NCBI GenBank assembly: GCA_913064945.1
Contig: CAJYAN010000008.1
Location: 99,076-163,075 of the forward strand
Reading direction: 5' to 3'
From: an uncultured Gammaproteobacteria bacterium
Lineage (GTDB): Bacteria > Pseudomonadota > Gammaproteobacteria > UBA6429 > Thiohalophilaceae
DNA length: 64,000 bases
Both the position numbers and the translations under genes were made by a program. The stretch's first letter is position 1; each line of letters opens with the position of its first letter. The notes below the pieces were generated by a model. It did not search any database. It was given only the letters and a program-made list of their open reading frames with translations, and had not been told where the DNA came from. Positions 50,978 through 63,700 of this stretch are shown here, piece by piece.

Positions 50978-53900
50978 TGTCCGGCTCCTGCAACGGCATC
51001 TTCCAGGCCATTTTTCAAACCTGATAACGATAAACCATTATTACGATAGTTTTCTAAAAGTGGTTGTAGCTCGGTATCGACAATGGCAAAACCGATGTAA
51101 TCCAGATTGGTTAAGTTCAGATTACCGAGGCTATGTACCTGTTGCGCGCTAATCTCACCCACACCAATGGGCTCGATCGTATCGGCATCTTCATTCAGCC
51201 CTAGCATCACTACCAGGGTGCCATCGGTCGGGATATAGTCGAAACTATTATTTATCATTGGCATCTTGATACGTATACCTATCGCCCCCTGTACCCGAAT
51301 ACCACTGGGTTGCAGACCATACATGGCGAGCGGCACCGCCCCCGACATGATGGTGAACGGTATTTGTGGTGTTGTCAGGAACTGGGCATGCACATTCCCC
51401 GTAGAACGACCGTTAGGCATCAATATTGATGCCGCACTCAAATCCAGTTGCAGGTTCGTACTAGACAACAGTACATTCGCCTGCCCACTACTAATGGGGA
51501 CATACGGAATATTGGGGTTCAGGCGTGTGGTACGGTATGGGTCGAGCTGGTTTAAACGGCCCTGCTGCAAATCAGCCCAGGCTCGGAGGGTACCGTAAAG
51601 CGGATTCTTCATCCCAGGATTGATCAGCAGGCGATAACGGCCACCGGGAATATTCTCTGCGGCACTGACACCAAAACCAAAACTAAAGTTACCATTACCA
51701 TCGGTGACACTGCTGATACCGAGGCCTTCTATCTGGACTTCAACATCCGCCACCGGATTGGCGTATTGATCCTGCACGACGCCGCTCACCTGGGTAGGAA
51801 GCGGTCTGATTTTATAGTTGAGCCGAGACAGATTCTCTCCTGCGTAGGTGATATCGACATAGATATCAGCGTTATAGGCAAAACGACGTTGCGCATGGAA
51901 TGAGACCATGCGATTACCCGGGAACAGGGCCAGGCCACCGGGCACCGGCTCCATATCTCGATGCACCTCAACCAGTTTTGGATCGGGTAATGCCGTAAAA
52001 CCAACGCCTTTTTGGTTGCTCAAGTCATAGTCGAGACCGTGCACGGTTTCTTTGACACTAATGGTTAATTGAGTCGGATCAATTGCTTTATTAAAGTATA
52101 CCGTCAGGGCATCTTCCGGATTCACGCCTTGCTGTGCATTGGCGGGCTCGGTCCTGTCCACTTCGAGTTTTACTGCATCACGATTCCGGAACGTAACGTT
52201 ACTACTGGTCGAGGCGAGCGTCTGACCCTGGCTGTCATGAACCTCAACAACCACCTTGTGCTCACCAGTATTAAGTGTCGTGGTCAAATTGACGTTTGCA
52301 ACATTGGCTTCCAGTAACATAGTCTGCGCAGGCTCGTCATCGATGCGGGCATGCAGGGTCTCCGTACCCGAGAGGCCTGTCAGCCGTGCTGTCACCTGTA
52401 TACTTGTACCGGAGGTAGTTGAAAGAAATTCCGCGCCCTCGCGTGGCGAGATCATTTCAATCTGTACAGGGATATCTGCGTTAAAGATCAACTCCTGACT
52501 CGTGGCATTACCAGCCAAATCTTTCGCTTCCAACACCAGTGTCTGCTCACCTGCGGGTAAGTTTAATGCAGCGCTAAAATCAAAAGTATTCGGGGTCGCA
52601 CCTGGGACTAAACCGACCGGTTGACCATTGATGGTGAATGCCGCCAGACTGGCATCGGTGACACTGCCCCCTAATATATAAGGTGTCTCGATCACACGGT
52701 TGACCGTAGGACTTGCCTGAACCCCCGGCGTCGATACTGATATATTGGGTGGTGTGGTGTCGCGGTTGAGACGGCTAGTGACGGTTGTGGATTTACCTGC
52801 AATATCCGTGGCGATGATGGTCACAGGGACATCACCACTAAAGCCACTTAAATCCAGTTCATACTGGAAATACTTCGACAGGCTGGTTTGCCCAGTGAGT
52901 GGTACACTCACGCCGTTAATACTCAAGTTGCTGATACCCACCGTACTGGTAACAGAACCGGCAAAGATCACGCTCTGGTCATTAAAATAACCGTTACCTC
53001 GCGGTGCACTCAGGTCAATACGTGGTGGTGGAATTTCCGCTGGTGCCGGAGGTTTACTGGCAAAATAAACCACCGTGCTGGCGGTGTCTTTACCTGCGGG
53101 ACTATCCACATTGACCGTCAGGCGGTTATAACCTTCGGCCAGGGGCACATTGGCAAAACTAAAGGCATAAGCACCCTCCGCACTCGCCTGAGTTGGAAAT
53201 TGTTGTTGCGTACCGAGGCTGATTTTAACCTGCTCGGGTTTTAAGGAAGTATATACAACACCGCTGACAGTAATTCGATTATTGGTATAAAAGCCCGCGC
53301 CTGATAACGGTGAGATGATCTGTAAGCGAGGTTGCAGGACACTGGCGCGCTTAATTATTACACTGGCGCTCCCCTGATTGCCAAGTTTATCCGTAGCAAA
53401 GACGGTCAGGACATTATCACCGAATTCCAGCGGCGCTTCGACAGAAAAGCTACCGCCCGCCCCCTGGATAATGCCAAAGGACTGCCCTGCAAAACGATCA
53501 GACTGCAGATAAAGGTCCGCAACACCGGAATAGGTATCAACGGCCGTGCCTGTTAGGACCAGGTATTCTGTGTCCACACTACGATTGCTGGCACCGTCAA
53601 TTTGGATTGTCGGCGCTTCGGTATCCTGTATCAACTGTACTTGAGCAGACACACTTCGATTGGCAACAGTCTGTTCCGATACCGAAATCTGCCACTGCGC
53701 CCCAGGTGATACCGGTAATACCAGGTGAAAAGTACCATCACTACTCACGGCGGATAACGTCTCAGCCGCCGATGTTGCGGTAATATCGACCGGACCCACC
53801 GCCTCTGTGTAATGGCCACTAACAGTAATACGATTCGGGTCATTCACGACCAGCTCGAGCAGACCACTGGCATTGCTACTGGCATCGTCAATCATGATTC

Positions 53901-55935
53901 CTAATGGCGGTAATGGCTCAAGTTTCGCCACGGCTGTTTGCGGCCCAGTCACCGCAACCGGCTGATTTGTGAAGACGTCGGTAAACTCCGCAATACTGGC
54001 CACCGCATAATAATACGCCTGGTCCCATGCGGCCGTGTTGTCCAGATAGGTTGATTCTGACACTTCAAGCAATGGTGTCAGGCTTGCGGCATTATCACCG
54101 CGGTAGATCTGGTAACGAAAACCCGCGGCGGTCGACCAGGATAAGCGGCCATCGGCCTTTTCCCGTTGCACTGAAAAATCCGCAACAGGTGTATTGTTAT
54201 AAGCGACGAAAAACGGTATCAGGGTTCCCGGATCGCCTTCATAGCCTCGTTGATCTACTGCTACGACGCGATAGCGGTATCCAATGCCGTTGCTTACTGT
54301 TGAATCGATGAAGCTGGTAGTCGTCAGCAGTGTAGTATTGAGTTTTGTTTCCGTCGTCTGGCCGAAAACCTGACGATAGACATTATAGCCTTTAGTATTA
54401 ACTGCATCCGAAAGTGCTGCCCATTGCAACTGTACAGCGGTATCCTGCAGTCCCGCCTGAATATTCGTCACAGTTGCCAGACGCCAGCGACTGGGGTCAT
54501 TGGGATAGGTATCACGTTCATCCGCAACGCCATCACCATCACTATCCAGTTTGACTATGACGGAGACAGTATTCGATTCGTTCAGCGCCCTGTCCTTCAA
54601 CTTCAGGGTAAGCGTCATCACTTCACTTAATAAGTCGACATCGAGTGTACAACTTGCGGTTATGGCATCGCCAGTACAGGTAACGGGTACTTTGCTACCA
54701 TTAACATCAAGTGTCACACTCGCCAGATCAACACCGACGCCGATATCCTGATAACTCAATTCTATTGGTGGTCTTTTGGGTACCAGCGCATTCGCCTTGG
54801 GACTGGCTAATTGCAAGCTGGGTGGATTGACATCGCCACTGACGGCCAGTGCATGCATCTGCGTAAAATCATCAGTTTGTACTGCTACTGTACCATTCGC
54901 AAAAACCTGACTTAGCGCCTTGTGACTCAAGACCCATAGATTAGAATCATTGACATTGGCCTTTATCTCCATAATGGCTGCCGTGGCTACCGGCAAACTT
55001 GGAGTAAGCTCAAGCACACCCATAGCACTATATCGATAGAGGCGCTTTTTATCTGCGACCCAGACGTTACCTGTACCATCACTGGAAAGCGTCTTGACAT
55101 GCGGCACATCAAACTGAAATTGCAGAATACCTTGACGGTCGAAGCGCATAATACGGTCCTCGACACCCACCCAAAGCTGACCGAGATGCAGGTCAAAATC
55201 CATGCTCTCGACCTCTAGCTCACCGTCTGCATCCTTATCATGCTGAGCGTCATAAACCGATATGCCGAGAGCAGGAACAACCTTGGCTGCACCACTAGTC
55301 GTATCGTAACCGATAATGCCTTTTGCACTCGCAGCCCATACCGTATTGCTGCCGATATCGAGTGCCAGTGATTTCAGGTCATGCTTAATTGGAATTGCCA
55401 ATAGACCTGATTCCGTCGATGACAGTTTAAGCAGATACTCTTTTGCACCCACCCAGAGACTACCATCCCGTTTATCGACGGCGATAGCGACAACATGCAG
55501 GTCATCATGAGGCCACTGAAAGTCCTCCAATACATCATCATCAACAGCAGTGACATTGGGGTCGACTTGCATTTCATAGGTTGCACCGGCTTGCTCTATC
55601 GTAAACGAGCGAATTAGATTACCCATGAAATCATAAGCATAGAAACCACCTTCCTTACCACCCATCCAGACAATATGACGCACATCATCTATGGACAGGG
55701 ATCGAATCTTATCCGGCGAGGCGACACGAAGTTCGACAGCACCGGACAATGCATTTACTTTAACAATCTCATTCTTGCCAGCCACCCAGACATAACTTGG
55801 CTGTATTGCCGCATCTGCCGTCCTGGATATTAACGACATAACACATAGCAACAACAGAAATACACACCGCAGAATAAGCCTAGGCATGTATTCGTGCCGT
55901 GATTTGATTATTGTCTGTGGGCTGGTCTGAATCAT
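50974..55935 (-). CDS. Giant exported protein: beta-propeller, FN3, Ig-like and regulatory-like domains
   Basis: The 1,653-residue product has a signal peptide near 18-43. Residues about 44-370 form a propeller of repeated WVG/WVA-type strands (SYVWVAGKNEIVKVN, then RHIVWMGGKEGGFYAYD). An Asp-rich segment DSDGDGVADERDTYP lies near 465. FN3-like domains follow (about 485-670), then several Ig-like domains (about 670-1250), a Big_5-type domain (DRTEPANAQQGVNPED near 1262), and a carboxypeptidase-regulatory-type module (VSGVVQDQYANPVADVEVQI near 1382). The start at 55935 lacks a strong ribosome binding site; an alternative lies 16 codons downstream. It is likely a surface or secreted binding or scaffold protein. 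Its stop overlaps the next gene's start. Confidence 0.88.
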   Translation of the reverse strand: MIQTSPQTIIKSRHEYMPRLILRCVFLLLLCVMSLISRTADAAIQPSYVWVAGKNEIVKVNALSGAVELRVASPDKIRSLSIDDVRHIVWMGGKEGGFYAYDFMGNLIRSFTIEQAGATYEMQVDPNVTAVDDDVLEDFQWPHDDLHVVAIAVDKRDGSLWVGAKEYLLKLSSTESGLLAIPIKHDLKSLALDIGSNTVWAASAKGIIGYDTTSGAAKVVPALGISVYDAQHDKDADGELEVESMDFDLHLGQLWVGVEDRIMRFDRQGILQFQFDVPHVKTLSSDGTGNVWVADKKRLYRYSAMGVLELTPSLPVATAAIMEIKANVNDSNLWVLSHKALSQVFANGTVAVQTDDFTQMHALAVSGDVNPPSLQLASPKANALVPKRPPIELSYQDIGVGVDLASVTLDVNGSKVPVTCTGDAITASCTLDVDLLSEVMTLTLKLKDRALNESNTVSVIVKLDSDGDGVADERDTYPNDPSRWRLATVTNIQAGLQDTAVQLQWAALSDAVNTKGYNVYRQVFGQTTETKLNTTLLTTTSFIDSTVSNGIGYRYRVVAVDQRGYEGDPGTLIPFFVAYNNTPVADFSVQREKADGRLSWSTAAGFRYQIYRGDNAASLTPLLEVSESTYLDNTAAWDQAYYYAVASIAEFTDVFTNQPVAVTGPQTAVAKLEPLPPLGIMIDDASSNASGLLELVVNDPNRITVSGHYTEAVGPVDITATSAAETLSAVSSDGTFHLVLPVSPGAQWQISVSEQTVANRSVSAQVQLIQDTEAPTIQIDGASNRSVDTEYLVLTGTAVDTYSGVADLYLQSDRFAGQSFGIIQGAGGSFSVEAPLEFGDNVLTVFATDKLGNQGSASVIIKRASVLQPRLQIISPLSGAGFYTNNRITVSGVVYTSLKPEQVKISLGTQQQFPTQASAEGAYAFSFANVPLAEGYNRLTVNVDSPAGKDTASTVVYFASKPPAPAEIPPPRIDLSAPRGNGYFNDQSVIFAGSVTSTVGISNLSINGVSVPLTGQTSLSKYFQYELDLSGFSGDVPVTIIATDIAGKSTTVTSRLNRDTTPPNISVSTPGVQASPTVNRVIETPYILGGSVTDASLAAFTINGQPVGLVPGATPNTFDFSAALNLPAGEQTLVLEAKDLAGNATSQELIFNADIPVQIEMISPREGAEFLSTTSGTSIQVTARLTGLSGTETLHARIDDEPAQTMLLEANVANVNLTTTLNTGEHKVVVEVHDSQGQTLASTSSNVTFRNRDAVKLEVDRTEPANAQQGVNPEDALTVYFNKAIDPTQLTISVKETVHGLDYDLSNQKGVGFTALPDPKLVEVHRDMEPVPGGLALFPGNRMVSFHAQRRFAYNADIYVDITYAGENLSRLNYKIRPLPTQVSGVVQDQYANPVADVEVQIEGLGISSVTDGNGNFSFGFGVSAAENIPGGRYRLLINPGMKNPLYGTLRAWADLQQGRLNQLDPYRTTRLNPNIPYVPISSGQANVLLSSTNLQLDLSAASILMPNGRSTGNVHAQFLTTPQIPFTIMSGAVPLAMYGLQPSGIRVQGAIGIRIKMPMINNSFDYIPTDGTLVVMLGLNEDADTIEPIGVGEISAQQVHSLGNLNLTNLDYIGFAIVDTELQPLLENYRNNGLSLSGLKNGLEDAVAGAGQ

Positions 55936-55946
55936 TTTGATTGTTC

Positions 55947-56819
55947 TTAGTTATTTTTCACATACTCGATCTTGGCTGTTTTGATAATCTCAGCCGAGAT
56001 CTCCGCGATCGCCTTTTGCAACTGCATCGGCGCCAGAGATTGTCGAATCATGGCACTCACTTCATTCAGGGGTCTTGTCTGCTGCCTTTTCTCACGAATG
56101 ACTTTGACGAGATACACCCTACCCTCAATGAAAAACGGTTTCGATACTTCATTTATCTTTAGCGTTGCCAACATGGCGCGCAATGAGGTGTGTAGTAATT
56201 TTTCATCGGCATTGCCGGTCCGGTAGGCAATGGGAAGATGTTTTTGCTTTAACACTTGGACGTATGTTTTCCAGTTTTTATTTTTAGCCAGTTCCAATTG
56301 CCTTAAGACTGGTTCGCGCTCATTTCCTTGCAAGGCCCTGGTTGTCGTTATCATCTCAAACTGACGAGTCAGTGCCCCGCCAAAACGATCTTTATGCTTT
56401 TCGTAGTATTCTTTTATCATTTCCTGAGTAACAGGTTGAGGCTTAATATGTCCTCGAAGGTATTGCTTAACCAACAGTTGTTCCTTGTAATCGCTCACCT
56501 GCTGCTCCAGGTGTTTGAGGTCTTCCTTCGCCATTGTTTTTTGAGCGTTCTGCGCCATAACACGACTCATCACCAGACTCTGCAAGACCTTTTTTCTCGT
56601 GGCAGCATCAATTTGGTAGGCTTTATCAGGTCCAAGCATGCGCGCCAGGGTATAGTCAAGCTCAGCCTGGGTAACCGGCGCACCATTCACACGCACAAGC
56701 ACATCGACAGCCTCTGTTGCTGCCTTCTCCTGCTGACAACCTGCTAGCAATAAACTTACGGAAATCAGTCCCAGTATTCTTTTTATTATTAGCGACATAT
56801 TGGAAATCTTCTTACTCAT
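55947..56819 (-). CDS. SurA/EpsD-like lipoprotein foldase with degenerate parvulin domain
   Basis: The 290-residue product has a lipoprotein signal ending in LLLAGCQQ (Cys near 28). The rest is SurA-like: a helical N-terminal part (QAELDYTLARMLGPDKAY, then EQLLVKQYLRGHIKP) and a parvulin-like C-terminal domain. The parvulin signature of active enzymes is not clear (RQFEMITTTRALQGNERE, then RVYLVKVIREKRQQT), so chaperone activity without catalysis is likely. This fits the EpsD family found with exopolysaccharide and surface protein genes. The start overlaps the upstream gene's end by eight bases, and the gene ends 11 bases before the propeller/Ig gene. Confidence 0.85.
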   Translation of the reverse strand: MSKKISNMSLIIKRILGLISVSLLLAGCQQEKAATEAVDVLVRVNGAPVTQAELDYTLARMLGPDKAYQIDAATRKKVLQSLVMSRVMAQNAQKTMAKEDLKHLEQQVSDYKEQLLVKQYLRGHIKPQPVTQEMIKEYYEKHKDRFGGALTRQFEMITTTRALQGNEREPVLRQLELAKNKNWKTYVQVLKQKHLPIAYRTGNADEKLLHTSLRAMLATLKINEVSKPFFIEGRVYLVKVIREKRQQTRPLNEVSAMIRQSLAPMQLQKAIAEISAEIIKTAKIEYVKNN

Positions 56820-57627
56820 AACGCTTGATGGTAACTTTGGACGTCAGGCGTTTTAATTCTGCATCCTTAGCCTGGTTGCGCAGCTGATAACTAATATCTC
56901 CTTTAACCGCCTCAAATGGCCGTTTCACCACCATCGGACCTTCCAGAAGTTTGACAATATGAAAACCAAATGCCGTTTCAAAGGGCTCTGAGACATCACC
57001 TGCTGACATTGAAAAAACCTTTTTGGAAAACCGAGGATCGATCGCACCTTCTTTTAACCAGCCGAGGTCACCACCTTTTTTCCCGGAAATGGCATCCTCT
57101 GAATATTGTTTGGCAATATCCTCAAATTTCTTACCCGACTTGATTTTTGAGTAGGCATCCTGCGCTGTCGTTAATTTTGCCTTACGCTCCGCCTCCCCCA
57201 TGCCGCGGTTGACACGTAGCAGGATATGCGCGACATGGGCCTTACGAACCTCGTAATCTTTTGCGTGCGTATTATAATAATTTTGCACTGCCTGATCCGA
57301 TACCTTGTCCTGCAAAAATTTTTGGAAATAGCGGCTAATCAACATTTCTTTTCGGAATTCATTTAACTCTGCTGCCACGAGATTTTTATCAAGCACTTTA
57401 CTCTCGGAAATCTCATCAGCCAGCGCCTCACGTTCCAGATATTGATCGAGCAAAGCCGCGCGTTTTGCCTTGTCTTGTGCTGGCAAGCGTTTGAACTGCA
57501 GGTAAGACTGGAATTCTCCCGCTGTAATTGTCTTATCATTTACCTTAGCAAGCTTTGGCTCGCTATCACAGGCTGAAATCAATAATACCAATGACAGCAT
57601 AACTAGTGATATCACATATTTTTTCAT
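56812..57627 (-). CDS. PpiC-type peptidyl-prolyl isomerase lipoprotein
   Basis: From ATG 57627, with GGAG upstream, the product has 271 residues. The signal ends in LLISACDS (lipobox LISAC, Cys near 20), so it is anchored in a membrane facing the periplasm. The N-terminal SurA-like part (EFQSYLQFKRLPAQDKAK) is followed by a complete parvulin domain: KAHVAHILLRVNRG, then KSGKKFEDIAKQYSEDAISG and KKGGDLGWLKEGAIDPRF, with FGFHIVKLLEG close to the end. It should catalyse prolyl isomerisation of secreted proteins. It lies 82 bases after the giant adhesin gene and overlaps the second foldase gene, so the two are coupled. Confidence 0.9.
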   Translation of the reverse strand: MKKYVISLVMLSLVLLISACDSEPKLAKVNDKTITAGEFQSYLQFKRLPAQDKAKRAALLDQYLEREALADEISESKVLDKNLVAAELNEFRKEMLISRYFQKFLQDKVSDQAVQNYYNTHAKDYEVRKAHVAHILLRVNRGMGEAERKAKLTTAQDAYSKIKSGKKFEDIAKQYSEDAISGKKGGDLGWLKEGAIDPRFSKKVFSMSAGDVSEPFETAFGFHIVKLLEGPMVVKRPFEAVKGDISYQLRNQAKDAELKRLTSKVTIKRYE

Positions 57628-57709
57628 TCTGTTATTACTCCAAATCAAATTGCTTAACATTAGTTTACTTACACACCTGATGACGACTCCTGCTACAGGC
57701 AATGCATTA

Positions 57710-60700
57710 TTACACAGGTCCTGTTACTGGCACTAAAACACCCAATGACTGTACAGGCAACACACTATCAGGTGCTGCAAAAATATTACTCTGAGCATCA
57801 AAAGCCGAATTTAGTACATCTTCCACTATCACCCTGTCATCACCAAAATCAAAAATGGCACCGCCCGTAATAGAGATAGTCTTAAATGTATGCACACCAA
57901 TCATTTCTTTGCCAACCAGACCACTGAGATCATCCGTTGTTTGGACAATTATACTGTCTGCTGTATTGGAAACGATTTGATATAGCGGGCCATTGCTGTT
58001 GCCGGCATCTAATGAAACGTACAGGCCATCAAGACCGCGGTTAGTGACAACTGTCGAGGGTTGCCAGGGGATCTGGCTCTGTGGTGGTGCATAGATACGC
58101 AAATTAAAGGTACCCGCTGCTGCCCTCGCGGTATTCATGCCCGCAATGGCATCGGCCAGACTCAGGTCTGCACCACCGACAGCGACAATATACTTACCCG
58201 GTTGCAATGTCATATTGATTCGTGAATGATAACCAGCACCACCATCATCATTACTGGCGATTAAGTCAGCCGTATCCAATGCGCCATCGTCGGCAAAGAG
58301 ATATATATACGTGTCAAAATCAGACTGGAAAGTTTCCAGAGAAACCGTATTCGCACTTGTTACAGTAAAGGGATACATCACGACCGAACCAGTCCCTGTT
58401 GGTGTTACTGTCCCCGTCTTCAACTGGTCGACCTGACCACCCGAGACAATCCGCCACATCCCACCACCGAGATTTTGTACTTGTTTAATACCGCGCCGAC
58501 CAACCTGGCGTATCGGTGTTTCGGCTCCTACACTCACAATCGCATTGCTATTTGTCTGCAAGTGTCCATGTGCTTGTGCTGCATCCTTGAGATAGACCGT
58601 CCCTGAGCCACTAATATAGCTACCCGCACCCGCGGCGACACTATAGTTATTACTGAACATGGAACGATCATCACTATAGACACTGATCCTGCCGCCTGCG
58701 CCTGAATAACTCGATGATGTATCACCACCGTTCGCTTGAATTTGACCGCCACCTGCGAGCGTTGTGACATCAACATGGATACCGCCACCAGCGGCACCAT
58801 ATTGACTAGTTGTTGTCGCACCATTCGCTGATATTGTACCTTCCAGTGTCAAACCCTGTGCAGTAAGACTTAGAATGCCACCACCGGCACCATTGGACAA
58901 TGTATTTGTATATGGACCACTGGCACTTCCGGCGTATTGCGCCAGTTCATACTGACCATAGACACAGTCATTGCTCTGCGTATAACTAGGTTTACCTGCG
59001 TGACAGCCTGGGCGCGTATAAAGTGTAAAATCCGGGCCACTAAAACCACCCCAAAATGCATCATTAACGGGGTAGCCCTTACCATCAAGATTGATTGCTG
59101 AAGAATTGTCAATGGAGACATTCCCCATGACATCCAGCGATAGTTTATAGAGATGGTTAGGTACTACAGTTGCATCAGGAGCTGTAAGTGTGGCGCCCAA
59201 AGCCAGATTCAAGTTAGTGTCCACCTGAACATTTTCTGCTGTCAATTGGCCGCCATTCACCTGAACACTACCTGCCAGGATATCCGTGGATTGTAGGGAT
59301 GCATCCGCAGCTATAGTCAGAGTGCCTGTAACGCTCAATCCTTTATTGAATTTCAGGGTACCACCACCAACACTCAAATCAGCAAAACTGATATTTTTGT
59401 TGAATTCGAGCGTCCTGCCTCCCAGGTTTGACATATCCAGTAAGCCAAGGAAAACCTCATCCAGTTCGCCGGCGGCAAGTTTACTTGTGCCATCAAGGCT
59501 GGAAGCAGAGGTATTATTAACTACAACGCGGTCCTCACCAAAATCGAGCGCCGCACCCCTGGTAACATTCAAGGTTTCGAAGGTATGAACACCGATTAAT
59601 TTATTCCCTACCGTCGAGGAAAGGTCATCGACAGATTCGACAGTAAGAGTATCACCGGTATTGGCAATAATTCGATAGGATGGGCTCGCTACATTATCCG
59701 CGTTGAGCGAAACATAGAGACCATCAAGGCCAGTACCCGTTGCCGCGTTCATTTCAGGCCATGCATCAGGGTCAGCAAACTGTACTTCAACAGTATATGG
59801 CCCATATCCTGAATTACTCCAACTGGTATTATCAACCACATCATAGACTGATATGTTGTAGCCTATTGCGATAAAATAATTGCCTGCATCCAGTGTCGCT
59901 TCTATGGTTGAATCACCAGAGGCGTTGCCAATCACATCGGTCTGCTGCAGGTTGCCATCATTGTTGAACAAATAGACATCATTGTTAAAAGCGGCGCTGA
60001 GGGTCTGAATCTTGACCTTGCTACGCTCAGTCAGCGTGAAATAATGATAATTAATCGTACCCGCACTCAGCGTACGACTTAATGTCATCGGCGCACGCGG
60101 CGTGAATGAAGACTGTACTTTAATATCCCACTGATTGGCGCCAAGACTGGTGACCGACTGGATCACATGCTGGCCAACACTTCGCACTGGTGTACTGCCG
60201 GATTGCGCAATCAAATTATTATTATCAACAAAGAGGTTCCCCTGTGTCTGGGCATTGTCTTTCAGGTAAACAGTACCTGCACCTGCAACCAGACCCAGAT
60301 TGCCACTTGCCGCCTGCCAGCCACCCGTAAACAGAGAACGATCATTACTGTAAATACTGATACGGCCGCCAGCGCCTGCGGGGAAGGTATTGGCATTGGA
60401 ATAGCCACTGTAGACACTGCCACCGTTGGCCTGTATTTGTCCGGCACCCATGAGTTGATTGACATTAATATGAATAGCGCCACCGCCGCCGCCGGAGCCG
60501 CCATAAGTTCCTGGATAACCCTCTGTTTGTCCATTGGCATGAATGCTACCTGCCAGATCAAGAGTCTGAGCGGTCAGCATAACGATGCCTCCACCCTGGC
60601 CGGAATTTGTCGCATCATAATAGCTACCTGTACTGCCTGCAAAACGTGCCAGCTCGTAGCGACCATACGTGCAATCTGAATTATCGGTTGCAATGCGGCC

Positions 60701-63700
60701 GGCATGACATCCTATGCGTATATTTTCGGCAAAATTCGGTCCGCCATAGTAGATGATTGGATAATCTGTCGTACGCATATAGCCCTTGCCATCGACATCG
60801 ATAGCAGAATTGATATCGATAGAGGCAACACCTCGAACGTTGATGCTAAGCGTATGAATTGTCTTTGGTTTGAACGTCGCATCAGGCACGGTGAGTTTTG
60901 CCGCGTTCGTCAAGTTCAGATCGTTGGTGACTGTCAATTGCTCAGTCGTCAGGGTAGATGCATCGAAACTAATATTACTAGCCTGCAGGTTTGCTGCCGT
61001 AAGTTGCGCACCAGTATCTGCTGCGATATCACCAGTGACATTGAGCGAGTCACTAAAGGTTACATGGGCACCGGATATCGTCAGACTATTTAATGTTGTG
61101 GGTCCATTTACAACCAAGTTGATGGCCGATAGATTCGCCAATAAATATTCCAAACTGGCCTGATCAAAGGCAGCTGTTAACGTCACACCGGGAGTCAGGG
61201 TTGAATTCGCCGTATCCAAAATAACAACCCGATCTTGACCAAAATCCACTGACGCATTACCTGTAAGCGATAGCGTTTGCAGGGTATGTACGCCAATCAA
61301 ATCATTCCCGACCAAGGTTGACAAATCATCGGGGCTTTCAACAATCAGGCTGTCTGCCGTATTGGCGATTATCCGATAGGTTGGACTGGCTGGAACAGCT
61401 GCATTAAGAGATACAAAATGACCGACGAGTCCCAAACCTGTAGCCTGCTTACTCGGATACCAAGTACCATCAGTGGAATAGATATTGACCGTATAAGACC
61501 CACCTACACCATCATTGTTGATGCCATTATAAACATCAGACGTCGCCATATTATCACCAAGCGCCAATATATAGTCGCCGACTGGTAGGATTGTTTTAAT
61601 CGAACCTGTACTACTGGTATAGACATGCCCTCCAAGACTGCCAGCATTATCATTAAACAGTGACATATCAGGTGAGAATTGAGCTGAGTGTGCATTAATA
61701 ACCACTTCCTGCTCTCGTGCTATGCTGAAGTGCATAAACGCGATTGACCCAACATTGCCGGATGTTATTACGCCGTTAAAGGTTTTCTGTATAGAAGCGC
61801 TTGAAGCAACGTTGACTTGCCACTGATTGTTACCCAGAGAGGAAATACTCTGGATCTGATGACGACCGACCGAATTAATTGACGTACTATTTTGCGGTGT
61901 CGCAATATTTGCATTATCCACAATCAGATGACCGTTAATATCACCCGGCGTCTGAATATAAATGGTACCCGCACCCGAAGTTTTGTTTCCGGTTCCAGTC
62001 GCCGCACTAAACTGCGCATCAGTCATACCATAGAAAGCACTTACCAGCAGACTAATTCGACCACCCGCTCCTGAAGGGTAACTACTATAATAAGTATAAT
62101 AACCAGGGCCACCATTCGCAGACATATGTCCGCCACCAGCTAACTGGGAAACATCCAGATGGATCGCTCCGCCAGCGCCTCCATCATATCCTGACAGTCC
62201 GTCAGCAATAATTGCTCCATCCAGGACCACACTCTGCGCTTTCAGGCTAACAATGCCGCCGCCTGAGCCTGGCGCATACGTCGCTCTATTTCTGCCACCA
62301 CTGCCTGCAAATTGGGCATGGCGAAAATCACCATAAGCACAGCCCGGTTGATCCTGCGTGCCACCGCCATGACAACTCAAAGTGGCGTTGGAATAGTACG
62401 TAAAGTCAGGTCCTGCATAGAGTGCTGGGAAACCTTTACCACTAACATCAATAGACGAACTGGTATCGACAAAAATGGCGCCACCAACCTGGATATCAAG
62501 TGTACTTACATGTTTAGGCTCAATTGTCGCAAGAGGCGTGGTTAGCTTGGCCCCTGTAGACAGATTCATATCTGCCTGCACCTTTAATTGCTCAACTTCG
62601 AGTTGCGTCCCTACATTTTCCAGCAAGACGCTACCTGCATTAAGGCTACTTACAGATAAACTAGCACCACCACTCAGACTAACCCCGTTTGTGACATTCA
62701 ACGTACCATTGATTTTAAGCTTGCCAGCATTCATGGTCAGATTATCTGCCACAATCGGACCATTCATTTCTACGCTGCCCTGTAACGGTGTAGAAAGTAA
62801 CGCTGATTGTACTACCGGATTAAAGCCCCCCGTTACCAGGCGACTATTACTGCTCAGCGTAATACTATTGACATCAGGCAGATCGAAGCGATCTTCAGAG
62901 ACTAGATTTGCACCATTCAATACAGTTAGCGACTGCAAGCTTCTCACACCAATCAATTGCTGGCCGACAATACTACTCAGGTCATCCGTGGTCTGAATAA
63001 CAACGCTATTTGCGCCTGTATCAATGATTTGATAAAGCGGTCCAGCAGCATCATTGGCATTTACATCAATCGTCAGACCATTCAGAGCAATCCCGTCAAA
63101 ATGAGCAATACGTTCCGCCCAGGGTTGCCCCTCAACAGTAATCCGCCACTGATCAGCCGCAAGCTGCTGTACGGCGGTAATCGTATGCCGTCCCACACTC
63201 CGAAGGGGTGTCTCCTGAGTTGTCCCCGACACGCCCCGATCGATAATAAGATCTCCGAGGGTAGCCAATTGTTGACGCAGATACACCGTACCAGGTGCAT
63301 AATTATTTGCCTGATAATAGTAAGGTTGCGCCTGAACTGTTCCTGTATAAGTGGATTTATCGCCATAGATGATGCTCACTCGACCACCAGTACCGCTGTT
63401 GCCACCATTGGCATGCACAGTACCACCACCCGACAGGTTTCCAACTTGCATATCGACACTACCACCCGCAGCGCTATAGCTCAAACCACCATCCGCTGCG
63501 ATAGTGCCATCATTCTGTATAGCACCAGCATTAATTGTTAGCAGTCCCGTAATCCCTGTGTAAGCTTTTCGTACTGCGGGGTCGCTTAGATTATAATCAC
63601 CATAAGGGCCTTCATCATATGTGTATGTAGAATTACCTCCATGATTAACCTGGAAGAAACCAGGTTGATCCAGGGTAATTGAAGCACCAGTAGGTATCGA

